A program made the translations under genes and the position numbers. Positions 29,752-38,599 of a DNA stretch of 64,000 nucleotides are shown in pieces. The notes under the pieces are model-generated. The model was given only the letters and a program-made list of their open reading frames with translations, made no database searches and was not told the DNA's origin. The stretch is taken from positions 62,001 to 126,000 of the forward strand of contig NZ_JAGPXN010000006.1 of assembly GCF_018070575.1 (NCBI RefSeq), in the 5' to 3' direction. Source of the stretch: Micromonospora sp. C31 (GTDB lineage: Bacteria > Actinomycetota > Actinomycetes > Mycobacteriales > Micromonosporaceae). Numbering within the stretch: position 1 is the stretch's first letter; each line of letters opens with the position of its first letter.

Positions 29752-32225
29752 TGCGGCCGATGCGGCTGGACATGGCGGGCTTCACCGTCTTCCGCGACGA
29801 GACCACGATCGACTTCACCGACGCCGACTTCTTCGCGCTGGTCGGGCCGACCGGCTCCGGCAAGTCGACGGTGCTGGACGCGATCTGTTTCGCCCTCTAC
29901 GGCACGGTACCCCGCTGGGGTGGCGCCCGGGGCCTGACCAACGCCCTGGCGCCGTCGGCCACCGAGGCGCGGGTCCGGCTGGTCTTCGAGTCCGCCGGTT
30001 CGCGCTACGTGGCGACCCGGGTGGTCCGCCGCGACGGCCGGGGCAACGTCAAGACGGCCAACGCCGGGTTGCAGCTGATGCCGGCCGGTTTCGACGTCAC
30101 CAAGCTCGACACCGGGCTCAGCCCCGACGACCTCGGCGAGGTGGTGGCCGGCACCCCCGCCGAGATGGAGCGGGCGGTGCTGGAGGCGGTCGGGCTGCCG
30201 TACGAGCAGTTCACCAGCTGCGTGGTGCTGCCGCAGGGGCAGTTCGCGGACTTCCTGCACGCCAAGCCGGCCACCCGGCAGCAGATCCTGGTCAACCTGT
30301 TGGGCCTCGGGGTCTACGAGGACGTGCAGAAGCGGGCGACCGCGCGGGCCGCGCAGGCCGAGGCGAAGCTGGAGGCGGTCGACCAGGCGCTCGCCGGGCT
30401 CACCGACGTCGACGACGCCGCGCTGGAGGCCGCGACCGGGCAGGTCGACCGGATGCGGGAGCTGGCCGGGGCGGTGGCGAGCGCCGTACCGGAGCTGGCG
30501 GCGGCCCGGGCGTCGGCGCGGGAGGCGGGCGCCGCACTCGCGGCCCTCGACGCCGACCTGGCGGTGCTGACCGCCGTACGCGCGCCGGACGGGGTGGCGG
30601 AGGTGGCCCGGGCGGTGGCGGCGGCGCGGGCCGGCGCGGACGAGGCGGCGACGGCGGTGTCGCTGGCCGAGGAGCGGGAGGAGAAGCTGCGCGGCGAGCT
30701 GGCGGCCGCCGGTGACGAGAGCGCGCTGCGGCTGCTGCTGCGGGCGTACACCGACCGGGAGAAGCTGGCCGGCGAGGCGGCGGCGGTCCGCGCGGCGGTG
30801 ACCGGGGCGCAGGGCGGGCACGGTGCGGCCGTGGCGGCGCTGGCCGAGGCGCGGGCGGCGGCCGAGCGGGCCGAGGCGGAGTTGGAGGCGGCCTTCCGCG
30901 CCCACGAGGAGGCGAAGTCGACCGACCAGGCGGTGGCGTTGCGCGCGCACCTGCGCGCCGGGGCGAGCTGCCCGGTCTGCGAGCAGACCGTCGCGACGGT
31001 GCCGGCGGTGCCGGCCGACTCGGCGGTGGCCGCCGCGACGGCGGCGGGACGGGCGGCGCGGGCCGCCAGCAAGGCCGCCCAGTCGGTGGTGCGGGAGCGC
31101 GACGACGCGGCCCGGGAGTTGGAGCGGGTGCTGCTGCGCGCGCGGGCCCGGCAGGACCAGGTGCAGGCCAGGCTGGCCGAGCTGGACGACCAGCTGGTCG
31201 GGGCGGCCGAGCCGGCGGTGCTGCGCCGCGAGCTGGACGAGCACGCGCGGCTGCGCCGGGCGCTGGAGGAGTCGGCGGCGGCGGTGCGGGCCGGCCGGGA
31301 GGCCGCGCGGCGGGCCCGGGCGGCGGTGGACGCCGCCGAGGAGCGGCTGCGGGCGACCTGGCGGGCGTTCGACGCGGCCCGCGACGGGCTCGCCCGGTTC
31401 GGGCCGCCGACGGCGGACCGCGACGACCTGGGCGCCGCGTGGGCGGCCCTCACCGGGTGGGCCGACGAGGAGGCGGAGCGCCGCCGCGCCGAGCGGGCCG
31501 GGCGGGTCGCGGCGGTGGCGCGGGCCGAGGCGGCGGCCGGCGGCGTCGGCGAGCGCATCGCGGGCATCCTCGCCGCCGCCGGGCTGCCGCCCACCGACGA
31601 TCCGCTGCGTGCCACCGACCGCGCCCTCGAGCGGGCCGAGGCCGACCTGCGCGAGCTGGAGCGGCGCCGGGAGCAGGCCGGTGGCCTGCGCGAGCAGCGG
31701 GCCGGCTACGAGCGCGAGGCGCAGGTGGCCCGGGCCCTGGCGGGGCACCTGCGGGCCAACAACTTCGAGCGGTGGCTGCTCGCCGAGGCGTTGGACCTGC
31801 TGGTCGACGGCGCCTCGGGCATCCTGCGGGAACTCTCCGGCGGGCAGTACGACCTGGTGCACGACAAGGGCGAGTTCTTCGTGGTCGACCACCACGACGC
31901 GGGGCTGCGCCGGGGCGTGCGCACCCTGTCCGGCGGCGAGACCTTCCAGGCGTCGCTGGCGCTGGCGTTGGCGTTGTCGGAGCAGCTTGCCGGGATGTCC
32001 ACCACGGCGGCGAGCCTGGAGTCGATCGTGCTGGACGAGGGCTTCGGCACGCTCGACGCGGCCACCCTCGACACGGTGGCCGCCACGCTGGAGAACCTGG
32101 CCGCCCGGGGCGACCGGATGGTCGGCGTGGTCACCCACGTGCCGGCCCTGGCCGAACGCATCCCGGTCCGGTTCGAGGTCAGCAAGGACGCCCGGTCCGC
32201 CCGCGTCGAACGGACCGGCCGGTGA
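29751..32225 (+). CDS. sbcC: SMC-type ATPase SbcC (Rad50 family)
   Basis: The 824-residue partner of SbcD has Walker A GPTGSGKST near residue 32. Long Ala/Glu/Arg-rich coiled coils flank the zinc hook CPVC near residue 406. The ABC signature LSGGETFQAS and Walker B SIVLDEGFGTLD come near the end. It is shorter than the enterobacterial protein (about 1050) but normal for actinobacteria. The coiled coils carry the DNA ends and the head controls SbcD nuclease access. Confidence 0.95.
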   Translation: MRPMRLDMAGFTVFRDETTIDFTDADFFALVGPTGSGKSTVLDAICFALYGTVPRWGGARGLTNALAPSATEARVRLVFESAGSRYVATRVVRRDGRGNVKTANAGLQLMPAGFDVTKLDTGLSPDDLGEVVAGTPAEMERAVLEAVGLPYEQFTSCVVLPQGQFADFLHAKPATRQQILVNLLGLGVYEDVQKRATARAAQAEAKLEAVDQALAGLTDVDDAALEAATGQVDRMRELAGAVASAVPELAAARASAREAGAALAALDADLAVLTAVRAPDGVAEVARAVAAARAGADEAATAVSLAEEREEKLRGELAAAGDESALRLLLRAYTDREKLAGEAAAVRAAVTGAQGGHGAAVAALAEARAAAERAEAELEAAFRAHEEAKSTDQAVALRAHLRAGASCPVCEQTVATVPAVPADSAVAAATAAGRAARAASKAAQSVVRERDDAARELERVLLRARARQDQVQARLAELDDQLVGAAEPAVLRRELDEHARLRRALEESAAAVRAGREAARRARAAVDAAEERLRATWRAFDAARDGLARFGPPTADRDDLGAAWAALTGWADEEAERRRAERAGRVAAVARAEAAAGGVGERIAGILAAAGLPPTDDPLRATDRALERAEADLRELERRREQAGGLREQRAGYEREAQVARALAGHLRANNFERWLLAEALDLLVDGASGILRELSGGQYDLVHDKGEFFVVDHHDAGLRRGVRTLSGGETFQASLALALALSEQLAGMSTTAASLESIVLDEGFGTLDAATLDTVAATLENLAARGDRMVGVVTHVPALAERIPVRFEVSKDARSARVERTGR

Positions 32226-32274
32226 GCGGGCCCCGTCGGGCGGTTCCGGCGTCCGCGACGGAAGGTTCGCTGCG

Positions 32275-33234
32275 GTGACCGACCCCCGGTTCTTCGTCGA
32301 CTCGTGGGATCCGGCGTACGGCGCGTCGTTCGAGGCGGCCGGCGGCGGTCCCGCCGCGCCGAGCAGCGCCCAGGTCGACGCGGACGCCGAGCTTCCGGCG
32401 GTGGACTGGCGGGCGATCGGGCCGCGCGCGGGCGTCCGCGCCCCCGACGTCGTGCTGCTCGTCGACGGGGTGCGCCGGATCGACGCGAGCGTGTGGACGG
32501 CGGAGGACGACGGCACGTCCTTCCCCGGCCTGGCCGCGTCGTACGCCGCCGGGGTGGTCCGGTGCGACCTGGAGCGCGGCGCCGCGCAACTGGCCGGCGC
32601 GCGGGTGGGTCGGGGGCTGTTCACCGCCAGCCCCTCGGCGGCGGACGTGGTGGCCGGCAGCGTCCGCTACCCGGTGCACCGGGTCAGCGGCACGGGCGAG
32701 CTGAACAAGCTCCCGGCCGCCGTGCAGGGGCCGCTGACCGCGCTGGAGGTGGAGGTCTCGGGGGCGGCCCGCACCGACGGCGACCTGCTGGTGGTCGACG
32801 GCCCGCTGCGCAACCGGCGGCAGTTGCCGCGCACCCTCGGCTACATCAAGACGCAGCACAGCCAATACCTGGACGCCCGGCTGACCACCGTGGTCACCGG
32901 GTTGGCCGCCGGCGAGCGATCCCCGGTGTTCAAGCTCGGCACCGCCTGGGGCGGCTGGTCGTGGTACCTGCGGCTGCCGGTGGCCCTGGGCGCGCCGTGG
33001 GCGGGTATCGTCCGGATGGAGTGCTCCGCCGAGCTGGGCATCGACGAGGCGGTGGGGTTGGCCGACCTGTCGCTGGTCACGTTGCCCCGGTTCGCCTCCA
33101 CGCCCTACAAGGACCCGCGGGCGCCGCAGAACCTGATCCCGATCGCCGGCCTGGAGCGCCGGCTGCGCTCGCTGCTCGGCGACGCGCGGCTGCTGCACCG
33201 GGTGCTCACCGCCGCCGCCCGGGCCCGGCGCTGA
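32275..33234 (+). CDS. nurA: NurA-like nuclease
   Basis: The 319-residue protein fits the NurA 5'-3' nuclease pattern. VVLLVDGVRR supplies the first acidic site. DLLVVDGPLRNRR matches the second DG(S/P)L motif, LGYIKTQHSQYLD the conserved Lys, IVRMECSAEL the Arg/Glu strand, and PYKDPRAPQNLIPIAGLERR the C-terminal Pro-rich turn and helix. It follows sbcC by 49 bp and the operon begins with a HerA-like ATPase. HerA-NurA pairing is the rule in archaea. The family call rests on motif order and context. Confidence 0.75.
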   Translation: MTDPRFFVDSWDPAYGASFEAAGGGPAAPSSAQVDADAELPAVDWRAIGPRAGVRAPDVVLLVDGVRRIDASVWTAEDDGTSFPGLAASYAAGVVRCDLERGAAQLAGARVGRGLFTASPSAADVVAGSVRYPVHRVSGTGELNKLPAAVQGPLTALEVEVSGAARTDGDLLVVDGPLRNRRQLPRTLGYIKTQHSQYLDARLTTVVTGLAAGERSPVFKLGTAWGGWSWYLRLPVALGAPWAGIVRMECSAELGIDEAVGLADLSLVTLPRFASTPYKDPRAPQNLIPIAGLERRLRSLLGDARLLHRVLTAAARARR

Positions 33235-34091
33235 TGGGCCGCAGGCGGGCGGCCGACACGGTGGCCGCGCGGGTCGACACCGGCCAGGCCGAGCTGGTGC
33301 CCGACCCGGACCGGCCGGGTTCGTGGACGCTGGTGCTCGACGGCGCCCCGCAGTCGCACGTGGACCTGGCCGACCCCACGCACCTGGAGTTCGAGTACGT
33401 CCGGCGGCTCGCCGCCGCGATCGACCTGGTGGCGCCGGCCGGCGCGCCGCTGCGGGTGCTGCACCTCGGTGGCGGCGCGCTCACCCTGCCCCGCTACGTG
33501 TCGGCCACCCGGCCCGGCTCGACCCAGCGGGTCGTCGAGGTGGACGGCGCGCTGGTGGAACTGGTCCGCCGGGCCCTGCCGTGGCCGCCGGACCCCCGCC
33601 TCAAGGTACGGGTCGCCGACGCCCGGGCGGTGCTCGCCGCCAGCCGGGACGCCAGCTACGACGTCGTGGTCGCCGACGTCTTCGCCGGTGCCCGCACGCC
33701 GGCCCACCTGACCTCGGTGGAGTATGCCGCCGAGGTGGCCCGGGTGCTGCGTCCCGCCGGCTTCCACCTGGCGAACGTGGCTGACGGCCCGCCGCTGCGC
33801 CACGCCCGGGGGCAGGTGGCCACGGTCCGGTCGGTGCTGCCCCGGGCCTGCCTCGTCGGCGACGCGGCGGTGCTGCGCGGGCGGCGGTACGGCAACCTGG
33901 TGCTGGTGGCCGGCCGGGTCGAGCCGCCGGTGCCGGAGCTGACCCGGCGTGCCGCCGGGGACTGGTTTCCCGGCCGGGTGCTCGCCGGCGACGACCTGGA
34001 CCGCTTCGCGGGCGGCGCGACGGTGGTCCGCGACGCCGACGCCACCGACTCGACCCCGCCGCCGCCCGGGATCTTCTCCGTGCGCCGCTGA
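33234..34091 (+). CDS. Spermidine-synthase-like SAM-binding enzyme
   Basis: The 285-residue protein has the spermidine-synthase fold: a short N-terminal beta segment, then the cofactor motif LHLGGGALTLPRYV, the acidic EVDGALVELV and DVVVADVFAGARTP. It is likely a polyamine aminopropyltransferase or a related methyltransferase. It overlaps the nurA-like stop by one base, so it is the last gene of the repair operon, which is odd because no polyamine gene is near. Polyamine-type DNA binding or modification is possible but unproven. Confidence 0.75.
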   Translation: MGRRRAADTVAARVDTGQAELVPDPDRPGSWTLVLDGAPQSHVDLADPTHLEFEYVRRLAAAIDLVAPAGAPLRVLHLGGGALTLPRYVSATRPGSTQRVVEVDGALVELVRRALPWPPDPRLKVRVADARAVLAASRDASYDVVVADVFAGARTPAHLTSVEYAAEVARVLRPAGFHLANVADGPPLRHARGQVATVRSVLPRACLVGDAAVLRGRRYGNLVLVAGRVEPPVPELTRRAAGDWFPGRVLAGDDLDRFAGGATVVRDADATDSTPPPPGIFSVRR

Positions 34092-34131
34092 CCCCTGCGC
34101 CGACCGGCGGATCTTTTCCGCGCGCCGTTGA
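34069..34131 (+). repeat. Duplicated 3' end of the preceding gene
   Basis: The last 23 bases of the gene, including the TGA (34069-34091), recur at 34109-34131 with three substitutions, a 40-bp period. This looks like a small tandem duplication of the stop region. Confidence 0.7.
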
Positions 34132-34213
34132 TCCGTTCGCCCCGCAGCCGCGTACCACCGGGCGGCCGTACCCGTCAGGGACGGCCGATGTCACCCGACA
34201 CCCGGAGGTCTGC

Positions 34214-34521
34214 ATGCATGCGGTGGCGGCGGCCGGTTGGCCCGGCGGCAGGGCGCGAACGGCGTCGCCGACGACAAGGTCGGCACCGTCACCCGTCAGG
34301 ACGGCACCCGACGGCTCACCCTCGACGGCTGGCCGCTCTACCGCTACGTCGGGGACGGGAAGCCCGGCCAGTGGAAGGGCCAGGGCGTCGGGGGCACCTG
34401 GTTCGTGGTCGCCCCGGACGGCAGGAAGAACCTGAGCTGCCTGCCGACGGGCACCCCGAAGCCGGTCGCACCGCCGTCCGGAGAGCAGGCCGGGCAGGGC
34501 GACTCGAACTACTCGTACTGA
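34214..34521 (+). pseudogene. Remnant of a secreted lipoprotein repeat (Lipoprotein_15) gene
   Basis: In one frame 34255-34521 encodes VADDKVGTVTRQDGTRRL, TLDGWPLYRYVGDGKPGQ and GQGVGGTWFVVAPDGRKN. This is the repeat of unknown function (PF03640-type) normally found after a signal peptide in secreted lipoproteins. No signal peptide or lipobox is in frame. A good GGAGG site precedes ATG 34214, but that ATG is in another frame (MHAVAAAGWPGG) and reaches a residual WP motif before losing register. I read it as a truncated, frameshifted copy. Confidence 0.65.
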
Positions 34522-34677
34522 CCCGCGCGGGGCCCGGCGGGCCGGTCGTCGCCTCGGCGGGGCGCGACCGGTCCCCGTGCCGCACGGCATGGGCCGCCCA
34601 CGCCCTGGACCGGCGGGGTCGCCGCTGACGAGGCGGGTCGCGCCGGCCGGGTCGCCGGTCACGGGGCCGGGACGTGA

Positions 34678-34683
34678 CAGCAT
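34678..34683 (+). promoter_or_regulatory. Possible leaderless -10 of the glycosylase gene
   Basis: CAGCAT stands six bases before the GTG at 34690. It differs from TANNNT at the first base. It is the reason for preferring 34690 over the in-frame GTG at 34684. Confidence 0.35.
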
Positions 34684-34689
34684 GTGCGG

Positions 34690-35610
34690 GTGACCGGGAC
34701 CGAACCCACCGCACGGCGCGAGCTGCACCCGCCCGCCGGGTACCGGCTGGCCGCGTCGGTCCGGGCGCTGACCTTCAGCCCGTACGACCCCTGTGCGCGC
34801 GTCGCGGCCGGCACCTTCTGGTGGGCCACCCGGACCCCGGACGGGCCGGCCACCCTCGCCCTGCGGCCGTCGGGCGGCGCCCTGCTCGCCGAGGGCTACG
34901 GTCCGGGCGCCGACCGGGTGGTGCAGCGGGCGGACGCGATCGCCGGGCTGCGCGACGACGTCAGCGGCTTCGCGGCGCTCGCCGCGACCCACCCCGTGGT
35001 GGCGCGGCTCGCGGCCCAGCACCGGGGACTGCGGATGCCGGCCACCGGGCAGGTCTTCCGCCAGCTCCTGCGGGCGGTCTTCGAGCAGAAGGTGACCGGC
35101 AAGGAGGCGTACCGGGCGTACGCGGCGACGGTGCGGCACTTCGCCGAGGCGGCGCCCGGACCGATGCAGCCGCTGCTGCTCCCGCCGGACCCGGCGGCGG
35201 TGGCGGCCACCGGGTACTGGGTGTTCCACCCGTTCGGCGTGGAGCAGCGCCGGGCCGAGACGCTGCGCCGTGCGGCGGCCGCCGCGGACCGGCTGGAGCG
35301 CTGCGCGGACTCCGCCGAGGCCACCCGCCGGCTCACCGCCGTCGCCGGCATCGGCCCGTGGACCGCCGCCGAGGTGGTGCGGATCGCGTACGGGGACCCG
35401 GACGCGGTCAGCGTCGGCGACTTCCACGTGCCGAACACGGTGGCCTGGGCGCTGGCGGGCGAGCCGCGCGGCGACGACGCCCGGATGCTGGCCCTGCTGG
35501 AGCCGTTCCGGGGGCACCGGGGGCGGGTCTGCGTGCTGCTGGCCGCCGGTGGCGTCCAGGCGCCGAAGTACGGCCCGCGGATGCCGATCCGCTCCTTCGC
35601 CCGGTTCTGA
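34690..35610 (+). CDS. DNA-3-methyladenine glycosylase family protein (HhH-GPD, AlkA-like)
   Basis: The 306-residue protein has an AlkA-like N-terminal domain and a helix-hairpin-helix-GPD core (LTAVAGIGPWTAAEVVRIAY, then SVGDFHVPNT). The Asp of VGDFH is the expected catalytic residue of base-excision glycosylases. VFEQKVTGKEAYRAY is the conserved helix before it. It probably removes alkylated bases. The C-terminus KYGPRMPIRSFARF is typical for actinobacterial members. It stands alone, convergent with the DUF1990 gene. Confidence 0.85.
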   Translation: MTGTEPTARRELHPPAGYRLAASVRALTFSPYDPCARVAAGTFWWATRTPDGPATLALRPSGGALLAEGYGPGADRVVQRADAIAGLRDDVSGFAALAATHPVVARLAAQHRGLRMPATGQVFRQLLRAVFEQKVTGKEAYRAYAATVRHFAEAAPGPMQPLLLPPDPAAVAATGYWVFHPFGVEQRRAETLRRAAAAADRLERCADSAEATRRLTAVAGIGPWTAAEVVRIAYGDPDAVSVGDFHVPNTVAWALAGEPRGDDARMLALLEPFRGHRGRVCVLLAAGGVQAPKYGPRMPIRSFARF

Positions 35611-35630
35611 CGCGGGACGGCGGTGCGGGG

Positions 35631-36134
35631 TCAGGGGCGGGCGCAGAGCCGGCGCAGGGTGCGCCCGAGCCACCAGGCGTACGCCCGCTGGAAGGCCCGG
35701 CCGGCGGGCCCCGCGGCGCGCATGACCCAGCGGTCCGGCCGGCTGAACGCGACCACCTCGAACCAGACGAGGCCGGCGGCGTCGCGACTGACGACGAATG
35801 CCTCCTCGCCGCGTGCCGGATGCCCGGGCAGCGTGCCGTAGCCGAAGCCGGCCCGCTGCCCGTCGTCGACGGCCCAGACCACCTCGCAGGGCGCGGCCAG
35901 CCGCAGCGGGCCGACGCCCAGACCCGAGACCACCCGGACCCCGGGCGCGGCCCGGTCGGCGTCGGCGTCGATGCGGATGCCGGCCGCCCGGTGCAGGCGC
36001 CAGCCGAGCACGGCGTTCCCGGCCGTGGTGAAGCAGGAGTCGGGCAGCCGGACGCGGTGCCGCACGTGCCGCCAGCCGGGCGGCAGCTCGCCGGTCTCGG
36101 TGGCGCCCACGTGCGGATAGGTCAGTGCCGGCAC
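35631..36134 (-). CDS. DUF1990 family protein
   Basis: The 167-residue protein has the DUF1990 pattern LTYPHVGATETGELPPGWRH, AGNAVLGWRLHRAAGI and GYGTLPGHPARGEEAF, with FSRPDRWVMRAAGP at the end. The family resembles START/SRPBCC proteins and also occurs in plants. Its ligand is unknown. The start is a GTG at 36134. It is divergent from a GNAT remnant. Confidence 0.85.
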   Translation of the reverse strand: MPALTYPHVGATETGELPPGWRHVRHRVRLPDSCFTTAGNAVLGWRLHRAAGIRIDADADRAAPGVRVVSGLGVGPLRLAAPCEVVWAVDDGQRAGFGYGTLPGHPARGEEAFVVSRDAAGLVWFEVVAFSRPDRWVMRAAGPAGRAFQRAYAWWLGRTLRRLCARP

Positions 36135-36220
36135 GGCGCACCCCCACGACTCGACGGGACCACCACCAGCGTACGGGCGGTACGGGCGGCCCGTCCGGCG
36201 GCCTGTGGTTGGCTGTCGGG

Positions 36221-36509
36221 GTGATCATCGAGCCGCGCATCGCCCCCGCCGACGTCACCGACGCCGGCGAGATCCTCACCGTGCAGCGCGCCGCGTACCT
36301 CACCGAGGCACAGCGCTACGCCGACCCGTTCCTGCCCCCGCTGACCGAGACCCTGGACGAGGTGCGGGCCGCACTGGCGGGCCCCCCGGCGACGGTGCTC
36401 ACCGCCCGACTCGGCGACCGGGCTGGTCGGGCACCGGCCGGACCCGAACGGCATCCGGCTCGCCGTGCTGGAGAAGGCGGTGGTCAGTCCCGCTCGCAGC
36501 GACGCCTGA
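36221..36509 (+). pseudogene. GNAT acetyltransferase remnant with internal deletion
   Basis: From GTG 36221 the frame encodes a normal GNAT N-terminus: IIEPRIAPADVTDAGEILTV, then QRAAYLTEAQRYADP and TVLTARLGDR. At about 36420 this gives way, one frame over, to LVGHRPDPNGIRLAVLEKAV, which looks like the far C-terminus of such proteins (TGH...N..L). The central acetyl-CoA-binding half (about 70-80 residues) is missing. The frame then runs to a stop at 36509, inside the end of the opposite-strand SRPBCC gene. Confidence 0.7.
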
Positions 36510-36906
36510 GCCCGTCGGCCTCCATCCGCAGGTAGCGGCGCATCAGGTCGCCGTAGAGCCAGCCGACCGGCCCGGCCAGGGGCCCGGTCTGGGTGAGGGC
36601 CAGCTCGACGCGGCTGCGTCCGTCGGGCAGCGGCAGCACCCGGTGCTCGCCGAGGGTGTGTACCCCCGGGCTGCCCGAGACCCAGGAGAACGACCGCCCC
36701 TCGGTCAGCTCGGTGACCCGCCACACCGCCGGTCGCAGCTTCGGCTGTTCCAGCCGGGCGGTGGCGCCCATCGCGAGCGGCCCCGGCTCCCCCCGCAGCG
36801 CCCGACGCACCGAGGGCGTCCACTCCGGCCACCGCTCGACGTCGAGCCACACCGCCCAGACCCGTCCGGCCTCGGCGGCCACCTCCGTACCGGCCTCGAA
36901 CCGCAT
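36484..36906 (-). CDS. SRPBCC family protein
   Basis: The 140-residue protein starts MRFEAGTEVAAEAGRVWAVW and LDVERWPEWTPSVRRA, followed by TARLEQPKLRPAVWRVTELT. This is the START-like helix-grip fold of polyketide-cyclase/coenzyme-Q-binding COQ10-like proteins. It probably binds a hydrophobic ligand. GGAGGAG precedes the ATG at 36906. Its 3' end overlaps the decayed GNAT gene. Confidence 0.8.
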   Translation of the reverse strand: MRFEAGTEVAAEAGRVWAVWLDVERWPEWTPSVRRALRGEPGPLAMGATARLEQPKLRPAVWRVTELTEGRSFSWVSGSPGVHTLGEHRVLPLPDGRSRVELALTQTGPLAGPVGWLYGDLMRRYLRMEADGLRRRCERD

Positions 36907-37103
36907 CGCGTCTCCTCCCCAGGGGGCGGCGCCCGGCGGCGCCGCTGCCGTCCAGACGACGCTGCCCCACGGATCGTGACCGCCCGCGTCCGCCAGCCGG
37001 TCCGTCGCCGCCGCCCGGTTCGTCGCCCCGGACCCGGTCCGCCGCCGCCAGTCGATCGCCGCCGGTCGCCCCGGGGTGCCCCACCGGGCCGGCCGCCGCC
37101 GGG

Positions 37104-37316
37104 TCAGGCGGCCTCGCGCAGGTCGGCCAGCCCGAGGGGGGTACGCCGGCGCAGCAACTCCTCCAGCTCCGCGACGGAGCTGGCCTCGCCGAGCACGTCC
37201 TTGCCCCCGCCGAACTGGCGGGGATAGCGGCGCACCAGGCGGTACCGGTAGCGGCCCTGGATCAGCTCGATGCTCACCCGCCACCGCCCGCAGCACCCGC
37301 AAACCCACTCCGGCAT
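37104..37316 (-). CDS. Small conserved-type hypothetical protein with CxCC motif
   Basis: This 70-residue protein starts MPEWVCGCCGRWRVSIELI, then YRYRLVRRYPRQFGGGK and a helical tail ELEELLRRRTPL. The N-terminal CGCC could bind metal. I do not recognise a named family. The ATG at 37316 is supported by TACTTT exactly six bases upstream on the minus strand, a leaderless promoter. Coding character is good and the neighbouring frames are not. Confidence 0.6.
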   Translation of the reverse strand: MPEWVCGCCGRWRVSIELIQGRYRYRLVRRYPRQFGGGKDVLGEASSVAELEELLRRRTPLGLADLREAA

Positions 37317-37322
37317 CCCGCG

Positions 37323-37328
37323 AAAGTA
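37323..37328 (-). promoter_or_regulatory. Leaderless -10 element of the small CxCC gene
   Basis: On the minus strand TACTTT, six bases, then ATG. It matches TANNNT and the spacing of the other leaderless candidates. Confidence 0.5.
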
Positions 37329-37452
37329 GCTCTGACCTGCGCTTCTCTGATTCGCCCGGTGCGGCACGAGCGGCGCGCGGCGGGACACGCCACCCCTTCA
37401 CCAGCCGTGATCTGCCTCACCACTGTCGGTGCGGTCTGGTTGACTGATCGCC

Positions 37453-38565
37453 GTGAAGCTGCCGATCAGTCCGCCGGTCGAGCCGATGCTGGCCAAGAGC
37501 GTCCCGCGGGTCCCCACCGCGCCCGGGATGACCTACGAGCCGAAGTGGGACGGCTTCCGGTGCGTCGTGTTCCGCGACGGCGACGAGGTGGAGCTGGCCA
37601 GCCGGGGCGGCAAGTCGATGACCCGCTACTTCCCCGAGGTGGTCGAGCAGGCCCGCCGGCAGTTGCCCGAGCGGTGCGTGGTCGACGGCGAGCTGATCGT
37701 GATCCGGCGCGACGGGCCGGGCGGGCAGCCCCGGCTCGACTTCGAGCTGCTGGCCCAGCGCGTCCACCCGGCGGCGTCCCGGGTGAGGCTGCTGGCCGAG
37801 ACCACGCCGGCCGACTTCGTCGCCTTCGACCTGCTCGCCCTCGACGACGAGACGCTGCTCGGCGAGCCCTATCCCCGGCGTCGGGCCCGGCTGGAGTCGG
37901 CGCTGGCCGGGGTCCGCCCGCCGGTGCACGTCACCCAGGTCACCACCGACGTCGACACCGCCCACCGCTGGTTCGACGTGTTCGAGGGCGCCGGCCTGGA
38001 CGGCCTGATCGCCAAGCCGGCCGACCTGCCCTACGAGCCGGGAAAGCGGCTCATGTTCAAGGTCAAGCACGCGCGCACGGCCGACGTGGTGGTGGCCGGC
38101 TTCCGGTGGCACAAGTCGGGCCCGGTGGTCGGCTCGCTCCTGCTCGGCCTCCACGACGACGACGGGGTCCTGCACCACGTCGGGGTGAGCGCCTCGTTCA
38201 CCATGGCCCGCCGCGCGGAGCTGCTGGCGGAGCTGGAGCCCTACCGCGACGTGGGCGCCGACCACCCGTGGGTGCACGGCGACCACGAACGCGGCCAGCG
38301 CCTCCCCGGCGGGGTGAGCCGCTGGACGGGCACCCGCAACCTCGAGTGGGAGCCGCTGCGCCCCGAGCTGGTGGTCGAGGTCGGCTACGACGCGATGGAG
38401 GGCGAACGGTTCCGGCACACCGCCCGGTTCGTCCGCTGGCGGCCCGACCGTGATCCCCGCTCCTGCCGCTACGACCAGCTCGACCGGCCCGTACGGTTCG
38501 ATGTGGACCAGGTGCTGCGCGGCGATCCCACGGTGACCGTGCCACCCGCGGCCGGCCCGGCGTAG
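37453..38565 (+). CDS. ATP-dependent DNA ligase (LigC-type)
   Basis: The 370-residue ligase has the adenylation motif EPKWDGFR with Lys31 as the AMP-accepting residue. Further nucleotidyltransferase motifs are VDGELIV, FDLLALDD, GLDGLIAKP and MFKVKHARTADVVV. The C-terminal OB fold follows. Length and domain content fit the stand-alone LigC/LigD-ligase branch involved in back-up non-homologous end joining or excision repair. A matching polymerase domain gene lies 11 kb away on the other strand. No Ku gene is in the window. Confidence 0.9.
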   Translation: MKLPISPPVEPMLAKSVPRVPTAPGMTYEPKWDGFRCVVFRDGDEVELASRGGKSMTRYFPEVVEQARRQLPERCVVDGELIVIRRDGPGGQPRLDFELLAQRVHPAASRVRLLAETTPADFVAFDLLALDDETLLGEPYPRRRARLESALAGVRPPVHVTQVTTDVDTAHRWFDVFEGAGLDGLIAKPADLPYEPGKRLMFKVKHARTADVVVAGFRWHKSGPVVGSLLLGLHDDDGVLHHVGVSASFTMARRAELLAELEPYRDVGADHPWVHGDHERGQRLPGGVSRWTGTRNLEWEPLRPELVVEVGYDAMEGERFRHTARFVRWRPDRDPRSCRYDQLDRPVRFDVDQVLRGDPTVTVPPAAGPA

Positions 38566-38599
38566 CCTGGCCGTCGACTCGACCACGAAAGGCTCGCCC

